Assembly: GCA_023423405.1 (NCBI GenBank)
Contig: JAFAFR010000043.1
Location: 558,001 to 622,000, forward strand
DNA from: Bacteroidota bacterium
GTDB taxonomy: Bacteria; Bacteroidota; Bacteroidia; Chitinophagales; Chitinophagaceae
Direction of reading: 5' to 3'
Length of the DNA stretch: 64,000 nt
The position numbers and the translations under genes are program-made. The notes beneath the pieces were generated by a model that was not told the origin of the DNA, did not search any database, and saw only the letters and a program-made list of their open reading frames with translations. Positions 1 through 9,031 of this stretch are shown here, piece by piece (within the stretch, counting starts at the first letter, position 1; each line of letters starts with the position of its first letter).

Positions 1-960
1 GGTTATGTGTGGAGTGCCAATACCAGCCAGGGAGAACTCACACAGGTGGTGCTTGCCGGCAATTTCAATTACGACTTCAACCGCCACATCACTCTGGGCA
101 TCGGCATACAGGCCCTGCCGGGTGTGCGTACCACCGAAGGCAATTTTCCCTACTGGCTGCCGGTGGACAACCGCCTCATAGCAGACGAATTTTTCCGGCC
201 TTCCTATACCTCCGGTATTTGGGCCAGGGGCGAAATCGTAAAGGGCCTTAACTATCATGCTATGCTGGGAAATAACCTCAACCAGTTTGGCATCGGGGCA
301 GAACAATTGGACAATAAACTCAGAACGGTAGCTACCGCCCTGGTGTGGATGCCCACAACAAAGGAATTCGATAACGGAGCTTATGGCGACTTTAAGCACC
401 ACCAGAAGCTGGCGACACGAATAGCTGCGCACTACACCAACAGCCTGGAAAACCGCACTGCCCAGCCAAAAGTAAATGCATTCGAGAATACGCAACTGCG
501 CCTCTCAGACGGCAATGTCATCTTCGAGCCCGGCCTGTTCGGCGCCGGCATCGACATAGAAGATGCCCGCTACCAGATGATTTCCTTTGACGCAGGCCTG
601 AAATACAAAGGTTTCAGCCTGGATGGCAGTTTTTACCAGCGCTGGCTGAACCGTTTCAGCGGCCCGGGCACGGCATCGCTCAAAACACTACGCGACAATG
701 GTTTCATGGTCCAGGCTTCGGGCATGATCCTGCCAAAAATGTTACAGGCTTATACCGGAGGAGCAAAAATATTTGGGGAATACGGCAAGCCCTGGGAATG
801 CCGCCTGGGGTTAAATTATTTTCCACGGAAAAACCAGGCGGCCTGGTTTAACGCGGAGTACATCTACCTCCGCAAAAGCCCCGTCGGCAATGCATCCCTG
901 CCTTACGTGGTGGGCGCTAACGGCGGGGTATTCCTTGTTACTTTCTTTCTCTATTTATAA
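1..960 (+). CDS. Porin-like outer-membrane beta-barrel protein, 5'-truncated by window edge
   Basis: Open from the first base in frame 1, so the N-terminus and signal peptide lie outside the window; at least 319 residues are visible. The chain is a run of alternating aromatic/polar strands (for example SFDAGLKYKGFSLDGSFYQRW) and ends in a hydrophobic strand closing on leucine (VFLVTFFLYL), as expected of an outer-membrane barrel folded by the BAM machinery. The overall look is that of phosphate-selective porin O/P-like proteins of Bacteroidota, but no substrate can be read from sequence. The next gene starts 18 bases downstream on the same strand and also encodes a barrel, so the two are probably co-transcribed. 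Function as a passive or substrate-selective channel is inference. Confidence 0.65.
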   Translation, partial: GYVWSANTSQGELTQVVLAGNFNYDFNRHITLGIGIQALPGVRTTEGNFPYWLPVDNRLIADEFFRPSYTSGIWARGEIVKGLNYHAMLGNNLNQFGIGAEQLDNKLRTVATALVWMPTTKEFDNGAYGDFKHHQKLATRIAAHYTNSLENRTAQPKVNAFENTQLRLSDGNVIFEPGLFGAGIDIEDARYQMISFDAGLKYKGFSLDGSFYQRWLNRFSGPGTASLKTLRDNGFMVQASGMILPKMLQAYTGGAKIFGEYGKPWECRLGLNYFPRKNQAAWFNAEYIYLRKSPVGNASLPYVVGANGGVFLVTFFLYL

Positions 961-978
961 CATCTAAATTTTTGATCC

Positions 979-1749
979 ATGAAAAAAAATATCGCCTTAC
1001 TACTGCTCCTTATGGTTCTGGCAGGTAATCTTTTCGCGCAGGAAAGTTCCGGGACAGAAAAGCAGGATATTGATCCCACAAAGCCCACCAACCTGTACAC
1101 ACAACTCATTACCTCCCTGGAATACCAGCATTTTAAAAACAAGCAACTTTTTGGGGTAAGGGGAAATATACAATATGCTTTCAATAAAGACAACCTGATG
1201 TTGTTTGAAGTACCGTTCCTCTATAACGATCAGACAGGTAAAGTAGGTTTGGGCGATGCCCGCTTCAGATACTTTACGGCAGTAAAGCGCAACATCTCAA
1301 AAAGCTTCATCGCCATTGCCCCGCTGGTGGATGTTACCCTGCCCCTGGGCTCCTATAAGAATGGTATCGGTACCAGCGTTTGGTCCTTTGCCGCAGGCTC
1401 CATTTTCGGATTTGTTGTCACGCCAAAATTTTCCGTCTTCCCGGGCATAACCTATGTGCATCTTACCAAACCATCGACCGATCTGATCCCGGACTCGCTT
1501 AAGGCCAGCAGCAATGGAATAGGGCTCCAGTTCAATGCAAGTATTATTCTGACCAAAAAGATATTCTTCTTTATAAACCCCACTCCTGCTTTTATGAATA
1601 CCAAAGGAAGCTGGCAAACAGTATGGACCGGGGAATTCATACCATCCATGATCATCACACCCAACAAGTTTAAGGTGCAGATGTACTATATGCCTAATTT
1701 CACCGTACACTCGCATATGGTACGGGCTGGATGCACTTTCTATTTCTAG
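979..1749 (+). CDS. Outer-membrane beta-barrel protein (Phenol_MetA_deg/transporter-like)
   Basis: 256 residues with a clear signal peptide (MKKNIALLLLLMVLAGNLFAQ; cleavage after FAQ). The mature part is amphipathic beta strands with alternating hydrophobics and ends in a terminal aromatic strand (VRAGCTFYF), typical of a small outer-membrane barrel. The segment GLGDARFRYF resembles the conserved start of barrels annotated as transporter or MetA-pathway proteins. It follows the porin-like gene by 18 bases and probably shares its transcript. The solute, if any, is unknown. It could equally be a structural outer-membrane protein of unknown role. Confidence 0.65.
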   Translation: MKKNIALLLLLMVLAGNLFAQESSGTEKQDIDPTKPTNLYTQLITSLEYQHFKNKQLFGVRGNIQYAFNKDNLMLFEVPFLYNDQTGKVGLGDARFRYFTAVKRNISKSFIAIAPLVDVTLPLGSYKNGIGTSVWSFAAGSIFGFVVTPKFSVFPGITYVHLTKPSTDLIPDSLKASSNGIGLQFNASIILTKKIFFFINPTPAFMNTKGSWQTVWTGEFIPSMIITPNKFKVQMYYMPNFTVHSHMVRAGCTFYF

Positions 1750-1943
1750 CCAACAGGAACAAAATCAATAGTCCCGCCGCTGAACCGGCTTTTGCACGGG
1801 GTACCTGTTAATATCATTTTACTAATAGCTAAAATAGGTTTATAGAAACACCCGCATTCTTCCTAGTTTCACGGGCATTTAGCTGCCGGAATATAGCTGT
1901 ATAAACAGGCAGGTCTAAGGTTACCGGTTAAAATGATGGAAGT

Positions 1944-4900
1944 ATGAAAATGTACAAAATAGGCTGGCGTATTGCCATGGTTGTTTCGGCTTTTGTCCTG
2001 GGTACCAGCGGGGCCCGGGCGCAGAATGGGGACCAGATACTGGATGGGATCGGCGAAACGGGAATGATTGCCCGTTATATATTTGACGGCGATGCCAAAG
2101 ACTGGTCGCGGAACAACCTGCACGGCAAACTCCAGGGCTCCGAAGCCAAATTTGTCAGCGATAACCGGTTTGGGAAAGTTTTGTCGCTTTCCGGCGAGAG
2201 CAATTCTTTTATTACGCTTCCGGGGGAAGCGTTGACAGATATTGAATCCCTTAGCATATCGGGATGGATTTACCTGCGTTCAAAGCAGCCCGGCCAGCAT
2301 TTTTTTGATTTTGGAACGGACAATGCGCAACATTTTTTTGCGGCCCCTGCCGGCACCAATACCCGGGATGGTTACCAGGCCTCGATAGCAACGGAAAAAA
2401 ATAAGATTGGAGCAGTTTCCCCGGCGATAGAAACAAATAAATGGGTGCACCTGGCGATCGTGATAGATATTCCATCCAAATCACTGACTACCTATGTCAA
2501 CAGCAGACCTGCGGGTGAAACAAAAGGCATTGCACTGGAATTGACAGAAGTGTTCGGGCAGCAGCCTGCAGAAAAGCGGCTGTATATCGGGAAATCCTTG
2601 TCACCGGGCGACCCTGGCCTGAATGCCCTGGTACATGATTTTCGTATCTACCGGGTTCCCCTGAGCGCAAACCAGGTTGCCGGAATTTTTAACAATTCCC
2701 GGCGAGGCCTAAACGAAGGTTCTGTAAATACAACCGGTAAAAAAGAGGATGACCTGCCGAATTTTTCTCCTGCCACACCGCAGTTGTACAATGCCTATTT
2801 GCTCCAGGTATCCGATGTAAAAGTGGAAACAGAAACAGGCAATTTGCCAAGGTTGCCAAGTTATGTCCAGGGTACTTACCGCGACAACAGGAAAGGCCCG
2901 AAAGTACGTGTGCTGTGGCCGGCTGACATCGACAATACCGCCGTTATCAAACCCGGCCACTATACAGTAACTGGGCGTGTCGCGGGAACAAATATTCAGC
3001 CAAAAGCTTTTGTCACGGTAACGGATCCCAGAAAAACAACAGCTCCCGCTTTGAAGCTGGAAACATTCAAACTGGGCCAGGTTACGCTGAAAAACGATGC
3101 GCACAACCACGAAACGAAATTTATCGAGAACCGCGATAAGTTTTTGCGCACACTGGCTACAACCGATCCCAATTCCTTTTTATATATGTTTCGCGATGCC
3201 TTTGGCCGGCAACAACCCGAAGGTGCAAAGCCCCTGGGCGTTTGGGACAGTCGCGATACCAAACTGAGGGGACATGCTACGGGGCACTACCTTACAGCCA
3301 TTGCGCAGGCCTATGCCGGCACGGGATATGATAAGGCGCTGCAGGCCAACTTCGCCGAAAAAATGGCGTATATGGTGAATACCCTGTACGACTTATCGCA
3401 ACTATCCGGAAAGGCGAAAGAAGCAGGTGGTGCGCAGGTGTCGGATCCGGCGGCTGTGCCATGCGGTCCCGGAAAAACAGATTACGATTCCGATTTGACC
3501 GAAGCAGGCATTCGCACCGACTACTGGAATTGGGGAAAAGGATTCATCAGCGCCTATCCCCCGGACCAGTTCATCATGCTGGAAAAAGGGGCGAAATACG
3601 GAGGGCAGAAAACGCAGATTTGGGCGCCGTATTATACCCTGCACAAGATCCTGGCCGGGTTGATGGATGTGTATGAAGTTAGCGGCAATAAAAAAGCCCT
3701 TGACGTGGCTGCGGGCATGGGCGACTGGGTGTATGCGCGCCTGAGCAAAGTGCCAACCGATACACTTATCAAGATGTGGAACACTTATATAGCGGGCGAA
3801 TTCGGCGGCATGAACGAGGCAATGGCCCGCCTGTACCGGATCACCGGCAAACAGGAGTACCTGAAAACAGCACAACTGTTCGATAATATCAGGGTGTTTT
3901 TTGGCGACACGGCGCATTCGCATGGCCTGGCAAAAAACGTAGACATTTTCCGCGGCCTGCACGCCAATCAGCACATACCGCAAATTGTAGGAAGTATAGA
4001 AACCTACCGGGCCTCCAATAACCCGGAATACTATAAAGTGGCCGACAATTTCTGGTACAAGGTGATCAACGATTACATGTACTCTATTGGCGGCGTTGCC
4101 GGCGCACGCAATCCTGCCAATGCAGAATGTTTCATCAGCCAGCCGGCGACCTTGTATGAGAATGGTTTTTCTGCCGGGGGACAAAATGAAACCTGCGCCA
4201 CTTACAATATGCTGAAACTGACCAGCGACCTGTTCCTCTTCGACCAGCGGGCGGAGTTCATGGACTATTACGAACGTGCATTGTATAACCATATCCTGGC
4301 CTCTGTGGCCAAAGACAATCCTGCCAATACCTATCACGTGCCGCTGAGGCCGGGATCTGTTAAGCAATTCGGCAATCCTGATATGACGGGCTTTACCTGC
4401 TGCAACGGCACGGCAATAGAAAGCAGCACCAAGCTGCAGAATTCGATTTATTTTAAGAGCAGGGACAACCAGGCGCTGTATGTGAACCTGTATGTTCCTT
4501 CTGTACTGGAATGGACCGAACGCAAGGTGACGGTGGAGCAGACAACCGATTTTCCGAAAGAAGACCACACCCGTTTGACCATTAAGGGCAGCGGCAAATT
4601 TGATATCCATGTGCGCGTACCGGGCTGGGCTACCAAAGGATTTTTTGTAAAGATTAATGGCAAAGAACAAAAGCTCTCCGCGAAACCGGGCAGCTACCTG
4701 AAAATAAGCCGCAACTGGAAAGACGGCGATACCATAGAACTAAGAATGCCCTTCCAGTTTCACCTGGATCCGGTGATGGACCAGCAGAACATAGCCAGCC
4801 TTTTTTACGGGCCGGTACTGCTGGCAGCCCAGGAGCCCGAAGCGAGAAAAGAATGGCGGAAAATAACCCTGGATGCCGGAGACATCAGCAAATCGATCAA

Positions 4901-5006
4901 GGGCGATCCCAACCAGTTAGAGTTCACTATTGACGGAGTGGTTTTTAAACCGTTTTATGATACCTACGGGCGGCATTCCGTTTACCTGGATGTTAGGTTG
5001 AAATAA
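1944..5006 (+). CDS. Secreted beta-L-arabinofuranosidase-type glycoside hydrolase (GH127/DUF1680) with N-terminal LamG domain
   Basis: 1020 residues, predicted to be secreted (signal peptide through about residue 27, GARAQ). Residues about 40-225 form a concanavalin-like LamG module (IARYIFDGDAKDWSRN, LYIGKSLSPGD); about 360-1000 carry the GH127/DUF1680 alpha/alpha-barrel (YYTLHKILAGLMDVYE). The zinc-binding cluster known from characterised GH127 enzymes is present: E749 and C751 in NETCATYNM and the C819-C820 pair in TCCNGT, one of these cysteines being the nucleophile in the characterised family members. The expected reaction is release of beta-L-arabinofuranose from plant glycans; other related families (GH146) share the motifs, so linkage specificity is open. 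No susC/susD pair or other carbohydrate gene is next to it, which is unusual for a Bacteroidota glycan locus. Confidence 0.88.
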   Translation: MKMYKIGWRIAMVVSAFVLGTSGARAQNGDQILDGIGETGMIARYIFDGDAKDWSRNNLHGKLQGSEAKFVSDNRFGKVLSLSGESNSFITLPGEALTDIESLSISGWIYLRSKQPGQHFFDFGTDNAQHFFAAPAGTNTRDGYQASIATEKNKIGAVSPAIETNKWVHLAIVIDIPSKSLTTYVNSRPAGETKGIALELTEVFGQQPAEKRLYIGKSLSPGDPGLNALVHDFRIYRVPLSANQVAGIFNNSRRGLNEGSVNTTGKKEDDLPNFSPATPQLYNAYLLQVSDVKVETETGNLPRLPSYVQGTYRDNRKGPKVRVLWPADIDNTAVIKPGHYTVTGRVAGTNIQPKAFVTVTDPRKTTAPALKLETFKLGQVTLKNDAHNHETKFIENRDKFLRTLATTDPNSFLYMFRDAFGRQQPEGAKPLGVWDSRDTKLRGHATGHYLTAIAQAYAGTGYDKALQANFAEKMAYMVNTLYDLSQLSGKAKEAGGAQVSDPAAVPCGPGKTDYDSDLTEAGIRTDYWNWGKGFISAYPPDQFIMLEKGAKYGGQKTQIWAPYYTLHKILAGLMDVYEVSGNKKALDVAAGMGDWVYARLSKVPTDTLIKMWNTYIAGEFGGMNEAMARLYRITGKQEYLKTAQLFDNIRVFFGDTAHSHGLAKNVDIFRGLHANQHIPQIVGSIETYRASNNPEYYKVADNFWYKVINDYMYSIGGVAGARNPANAECFISQPATLYENGFSAGGQNETCATYNMLKLTSDLFLFDQRAEFMDYYERALYNHILASVAKDNPANTYHVPLRPGSVKQFGNPDMTGFTCCNGTAIESSTKLQNSIYFKSRDNQALYVNLYVPSVLEWTERKVTVEQTTDFPKEDHTRLTIKGSGKFDIHVRVPGWATKGFFVKINGKEQKLSAKPGSYLKISRNWKDGDTIELRMPFQFHLDPVMDQQNIASLFYGPVLLAAQEPEARKEWRKITLDAGDISKSIKGDPNQLEFTIDGVVFKPFYDTYGRHSVYLDVRLK

Positions 5007-5024
5007 GATTTCCAAGGTGGCCGT

Positions 5025-6137
5025 CTATCCCATTTTTTTCCTCAGCCATTTGCGAACCGGCTCATCGTACCATTTCAAACTGACATAGGCCAGGATGATA
5101 CTACCTACCAGGATCAACAACGCATATGGCCAGGCCTGCGCGAGGGTTACGCCTTTGTGGTTGCTGATCCAGGCGACGTAAAAATATACCAGCGGATAAT
5201 GCACCAGGTAAAGCGGATAGGATATATCACCCAGGAATTTGCATATCCTGTGTTCAGTTCGGCTATGCACCATACCGCTGGCACCCAGGTAAACAATTAG
5301 CGGAAAAACAAAAATGATACATACTGATTCATAGATCCCGTTCATCCAAAGCTGCTCGGCACCACCGATGCGTGGCATATACAAGACGAGGGCAACCAGG
5401 AGGCTGCACCATAAAAAGGCATTTTTAATGCGGGTGGGTTTGGCTATCCGTGACAGCAGCAGGCCTGCAAAGAAAGGATACATCGTTCGGGTAATACCCA
5501 CGCGCACCTGTTCTGCGTTCAGTGTCCAGCCGCCGCTGACATCGCCATTGGGACTGGTAATGGCCAGATGGGCGAGCGCTACAGCCGCGATCAGCACCAG
5601 GATGCCCAGCGCTGTTTTTGAGAACTTCCTGATACCGATGGCATACAGGATATTGGCAATGTATTCAAAGAACAGGGACCAGCCTACACTGTTGAGCGGA
5701 TGCATTTCTTCCCAACCTCGTATATCCATGGATAAGGGAACAGGCAGAATGGTATACCCGATGAACATCACCAGCAACATTTTCCACAGGGGAACGGTAT
5801 GGATGAGCGGCCAGATCGTTGAATCTGTAAAATAGAACCCGATGGCCCCGAGCGTCATCCCCAGCACCACCATGGGTTGAAGCCTTTCGATGCGGCGCTT
5901 AAAGAAAGTGCCGGTGGACATTTTATGCCAGCGATCGTCATAAGCATAGCCTATCACAAAGCCCGACAACAGGAAGAAAAAGTCGACGGCCAGGTAGCCG
6001 TGGTTGACCAGGATATCCAGGTGCCCGGTTCCCAACGGTTCGGTCAGGTGAAAGGTTACAACAATAATGGCTGCAACGCCACGTAATCCATCCAATATAG
6101 GGTAATGCGGCTTGGTGGAAAGGCTGTTATTATTCAT
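5025..6137 (-). CDS. Membrane-bound acyltransferase family 3 protein
   Basis: 370 residues, polytopic (about ten hydrophobic segments). The N-terminus has the acyltransferase_3 hallmark ILDGLRGVAAIIVVTFH, with the histidine of that helix, followed by DFFFLLSGFVIGY and the RIERLQP loop. Family members transfer acetyl or succinyl groups to sugars of lipopolysaccharide, exopolysaccharide or peptidoglycan across the inner membrane; the acceptor cannot be deduced. It is convergent with the GH127 gene (18 bases apart) and has a long AT-rich region upstream. A 9-bp inverted repeat lies about 35-70 bases before its start. Confidence 0.85.
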   Translation of the reverse strand: MNNNSLSTKPHYPILDGLRGVAAIIVVTFHLTEPLGTGHLDILVNHGYLAVDFFFLLSGFVIGYAYDDRWHKMSTGTFFKRRIERLQPMVVLGMTLGAIGFYFTDSTIWPLIHTVPLWKMLLVMFIGYTILPVPLSMDIRGWEEMHPLNSVGWSLFFEYIANILYAIGIRKFSKTALGILVLIAAVALAHLAITSPNGDVSGGWTLNAEQVRVGITRTMYPFFAGLLLSRIAKPTRIKNAFLWCSLLVALVLYMPRIGGAEQLWMNGIYESVCIIFVFPLIVYLGASGMVHSRTEHRICKFLGDISYPLYLVHYPLVYFYVAWISNHKGVTLAQAWPYALLILVGSIILAYVSLKWYDEPVRKWLRKKMG

Positions 6138-6171
6138 TGGCTGGAATGTGGAACTTAGGGTTTAGCAATCG

Positions 6172-6207
6172 CCATTCAATTATCGCTTATACATTGCTAT
6201 TGAATGG
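6172..6207. repeat. Inverted repeat upstream of the acyltransferase gene
   Basis: CCATTCAAT at 6172-6180 is matched by its exact reverse complement ATTGAATGG at 6199-6207, with an 18-base spacer. It sits 35 bases before the acyltransferase start. It could be an operator half-site pair or a chance repeat; no T tract follows, so it is not a terminator. Confidence 0.45.
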
Positions 6208-6547
6208 ATTTGTAAATTAAGTAAGTGAGCCGTCTGCGTTCAGGCAAATCGTATCAAAATACAGACAGATAGTTTCATTTTTTGTATGAAAGCAGCTTGA
6301 AGTCAGGTATCAGTCCGGCGCAGGTGTGAATCAGAAAACCGGAGCTGCACTATTCTTACACAGTGATCGTGTATACTAGAAATATGAAGAATGTATTTAA
6401 GGCGTGATGGCGTTCAACAGCAGTTGAAGAAGCGTTATGGGGTATGAGATCGCCACACTAGATGCACTATTAAGCTTCACGTTTTATGAGTTAGATCTTT
6501 CAAAATGTATATTTTCCGCCTTTTAGTTTTGTGAGTTTTGAGTTTAT

Positions 6548-6829
6548 CTAGTAGGGAATAAGAATATCTAACCATAGATCAGCAAATCGATCTAAGTCCA
6601 CATAATTGTCATTATCTGATTCAGGATTGAATAAAGTGAGCAGCCTTTTAGGATTTAGCTTATCTTTTTCCGATTTGAAAGTTGTAATATAATGCCTCTG
6701 ATGTCGGAGAGCCCTGTATAAAAGGGCCTTTGTGCGCCGGCGCTTGTATTTAAAACCGAGGCTTCGGGGTGGATGTATACATTTACCGGCTTTTTTCTGT
6801 TTGCTTTGGGAATGCATCAATGCATACAC
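6548..6829 (-). CDS. Doubtful small hypothetical protein or gene remnant
   Basis: 93 codons from ATG. The N-terminal third is basic and unconvincing, but the C-terminal part (KRLLTLFNPESDNDNYVDL... WLDILIPY) has a normal amino-acid mix, so it may be the tail of a degraded gene. I see no ribosome-binding site or promoter that supports the start and recognise no family. Confidence 0.22.
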   Translation of the reverse strand: MYALMHSQSKQKKAGKCIHPPRSLGFKYKRRRTKALLYRALRHQRHYITTFKSEKDKLNPKRLLTLFNPESDNDNYVDLDRFADLWLDILIPY

Positions 6830-7290
6830 ACTGCGGATTACTCTACCTTAAAGAGATATTTCCCTCTCCATTTAATTTGAATAGGATCCGTGTGATTATT
6901 ATAGCTGTGATGGGATTAGCGGCTGGTAATGGCATCAACCGGGTTCATAAACATATACATTTATGACAGTTGTAAAAAAAATAAATTATTAATCTAAATA
7001 AGCAATTTTCAACTGACAATTAAATAGTTACATAGGTGTATATAAATTTTTATTTTTCCACAACTTAATTATTTACATAATTTATAATGATTCATGGATT
7101 TGTCCGATGCCATTATCAGCCGGCGTCAATCTCGTCACGCCCCTTTAAGTTCAATAAGCAGGGTGCATTCATCCGACAACACTGCCATTATTCATATATA
7201 CTGTCATATTTTCCTGTTAATTTGTCTGATTTCGATCTAATATGACAATTAGGCGGGCGAAAGGAAGATAATTACATACGCCTGTTGCGG

Positions 7291-7321
7291 TTGGAACGGG
7301 ATTTGTGATAACTTAGATTTC
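7291..7321 (+). promoter_or_regulatory. Candidate promoter of the accessory cassette
   Basis: TTGG at 7291-7294, a 19-base spacer, and TAGATTTC at 7314-7321 (7 of 8 matches to the Bacteroidota -7 element TAnnTTTG). The first cassette gene starts 43 bases downstream. Confidence 0.45.
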
Positions 7322-7363
7322 GTTAATTATAGATTACGAACATAATAAATAAAACGAAAAGAA

Positions 7364-7978
7364 ATGAATATGCAAAATCATTCCCAAGCTAAATTTCGTG
7401 TCGGCGCCAATGAAATTGAAATTTCGGGCCCGCCGGACTTTGTTAAGGAACAAATACAAGCATTTAAACCAACCATTACCAGCTTTCTTGACCAGATTTC
7501 CCTTTCCGCTAAAGCTACGGCACCCGTGCCAGTTGAGCAACCAAAGTTTTTAGCGGAGAGTGCACAACCATTAGTCACTCAGCAGAGATTAGGGCAAAAG
7601 ATGGAGGATGTTGAATTCATTGAGCTTCCTGCTAATTCACAAGTCGACTATGACAACGTGTTGATAATCGAAGTGAACCAGGTTCAGGTAATTGCTGACG
7701 TTCCTGGCGACTCCTTGGCGAAACGAATGATCAATCTTATTCTCTTGTATATGTGGGGCAAATTACAATTGGGAACGGAAGAAATTTCCTTTACCGAATT
7801 AAGAGAAATGTGTGAAAAGTACGGCGAGGTAGACAAGGCCAATTTCTCTAAGCATATGAATAGCCACAAACGGTTTTTCCTGATTTCTGGGCCAGTAAAA
7901 AATCAAATTGTTCGCCTGATCCGTCCGGGCATTAAAGAGGCATTGAGACTGATTACTGAATTAAATAAACACAATTAA
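7364..7978 (+). CDS. Cassette protein 1: small N-terminal domain plus C-terminal winged-helix-like domain
   Basis: 204 residues, no signal peptide or membrane segment. Residues 8-46 form a beta-beta-alpha unit (KFRVGANEIEISG, then a helix to FLDQI) that matches the same region of the next protein. A Pro/Ala linker and an acidic region follow (49-110). Residues 115-201 look like a winged helix: helix (LAKRMINLILLYMWGK), ISFTELREMCEKYG as a recognition-type unit, NFSKHM, then a basic strand-turn-helix (RLIRPGIKEALRLI). It opens a five-gene run, 2 bases before gene 2. I do not recognise a named family; a regulatory or sensor role in the cassette is inference. Codon use is AT-richer than the neighbouring core genes. 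Confidence 0.72.
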   Translation: MNMQNHSQAKFRVGANEIEISGPPDFVKEQIQAFKPTITSFLDQISLSAKATAPVPVEQPKFLAESAQPLVTQQRLGQKMEDVEFIELPANSQVDYDNVLIIEVNQVQVIADVPGDSLAKRMINLILLYMWGKLQLGTEEISFTELREMCEKYGEVDKANFSKHMNSHKRFFLISGPVKNQIVRLIRPGIKEALRLITELNKHN

Positions 7979-7980
7979 AT

Positions 7981-8472
7981 ATGGAGACAAGCTCACAACA
8001 AATGAAAATTAGAATCAACCTTGTTAACCGCGAGGTTGAGTTTGAAGGAGATCTTACGGCCATCAAAGACCACTTCGGGGATTATATCGAGGACTTCCTC
8101 GACAACATAAAAAAGGGCAACCCTGCTGCATCGACAACGGCTGCCCCTGTTAGTGCAAGCGTAGCATCAGAAGTATCTTTATCCGCTCTTCCTGATTCAT
8201 TCGGCGAATTTTATGGCAAATTTCCAAAAGGGTTATCCAATGTCGACAAGCTATTGTTAGCCGGATATTACTTACAGAACCAAACGGAGGGAAAATATTT
8301 CACGGTAAAAAGCGCATCCGATCTGCTGTTGGACCAAGGCGTCAGCCTTTCCAACGCAGGTGCGTTTAACAGTGCCAACATGTCGACCAAACGCGTTTTC
8401 AAATTGACAGGGAAAAATTTCCGGGTATCGGATACCGGCGCCGACTACATCAAATCCTTATCTAATCATTAA
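7981..8472 (+). CDS. Cassette protein 2: paralogous N-domain plus YYL-type winged-helix-like domain
   Basis: 163 residues. Residues 8-43 (MKIRINLVNREVEFEGD... FLDNI) align with the N-domain of cassette protein 1 in spacing and hydrophobic pattern. An Ala/Ser/Pro linker covers 48-68. Residues 72-160 follow a pattern repeated in cassette proteins 3 and 5: an F-x-x-F helix, LLLAGYYLQ, an F-T motif (KYFTVKSASDLL), and a C-terminal VSDTGADYIKSL strand-turn-helix like the LTxxGExxV of the others. Only 2 bases separate it from gene 1 and 1 base from gene 3, so co-translation is likely. Function unknown. Confidence 0.72.
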   Translation: METSSQQMKIRINLVNREVEFEGDLTAIKDHFGDYIEDFLDNIKKGNPAASTTAAPVSASVASEVSLSALPDSFGEFYGKFPKGLSNVDKLLLAGYYLQNQTEGKYFTVKSASDLLLDQGVSLSNAGAFNSANMSTKRVFKLTGKNFRVSDTGADYIKSLSNH

Positions 8473-8473
8473 A

Positions 8474-9031
8474 ATGTGCATCATGGACATTGTTTATAAT
8501 GAAATCGAAGCATTGAAAGACATCGATGAAAGACTATCGAAATTGCCAGTCGATTGCCAACACAGGGTTCTGGTTTGGATTAACGCCAAATACAGCGGAG
8601 GCGGTCGGCCATTAGCAATGAGCCCACAGAAGTCGATGGAACCAAACTCAGGCGAATTCGGTAGCATTAAAGATTTCATTGCCGCCAAAAAAACCAATGG
8701 CTATTACGAGCGAATTGCGTGCCTGGCTTATTACTTGGAAAAAGTAGGTGGTATGACAGAGGGTTGTAAGACCGCAGACATTACGAAGGCAAACAATGAT
8801 GCTCGGATGTTAAAGATCCCGAATCCGTCCCAGTATGTAAGCGATGCTGTAAAAAGTTATGGGTATTTGACATCAATTGGAAACGGGCGAAAAGCATTGA
8901 CGGCGAAAGGCGAGGCGCTGGTTGAGGCCCTTCCGGATCGTGAAAAAGTGAAAGCTGCATTGGCTGAACATCCGGCTAAAAGAAGAACGGCTAAAAAAAC
9001 GAAAAACAGTAAAGAAAAAACTGAAAAATGA
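8474..9031 (+). CDS. Cassette protein 3: YYL-type winged-helix-like protein with basic tail
   Basis: 185 residues from ATG 8474; a second ATG at 8483 (MDIVYNE) is an equally good start. Residues 5-40 form a helical segment (LKDIDERLSKLP... RVLVWINAKY). Residues 63-153 carry the cassette's shared domain: IKDFIAAKK, IACLAYYLEK, KTADITKAN, a proline-containing IPNPSQYVSDAV loop, and ALTAKGEALVEAL at the end. The last 22 residues are Lys/Arg-rich (KRRTAKKTKNSK), which suggests nucleic-acid contact. Its stop overlaps the start of gene 4 in ATGA. No named family recognised. Confidence 0.72.
   Translation: MCIMDIVYNEIEALKDIDERLSKLPVDCQHRVLVWINAKYSGGGRPLAMSPQKSMEPNSGEFGSIKDFIAAKKTNGYYERIACLAYYLEKVGGMTEGCKTADITKANNDARMLKIPNPSQYVSDAVKSYGYLTSIGNGRKALTAKGEALVEALPDREKVKAALAEHPAKRRTAKKTKNSKEKTEK

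Larger units (their letters stand above)
6208..7363. other. Low-coding AT-rich stretch between acyltransferase and accessory cassette
   Basis: About 1.15 kb without a convincing gene. 6960-7090 is especially AT-rich (long A/T runs). One weak reading frame on the minus strand is listed separately. No tRNA, insertion-sequence ends, attachment-site copy of the tRNA-Lys 3' end, or CRISPR repeats were seen. It has the look of decayed DNA at the edge of an accessory insertion. Confidence 0.5.

Noticed and set aside
3402..4670. 422-codon minus-strand frame in the GH127 gene
   Set aside because: Antisense shadow; the plus-strand protein has the zinc-site motifs.
5000..7363. Possible attachment-site copy of the tRNA-Lys 3' end
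   Set aside because: I read this stretch for the tRNA end (both strands) and found no repeat of it.
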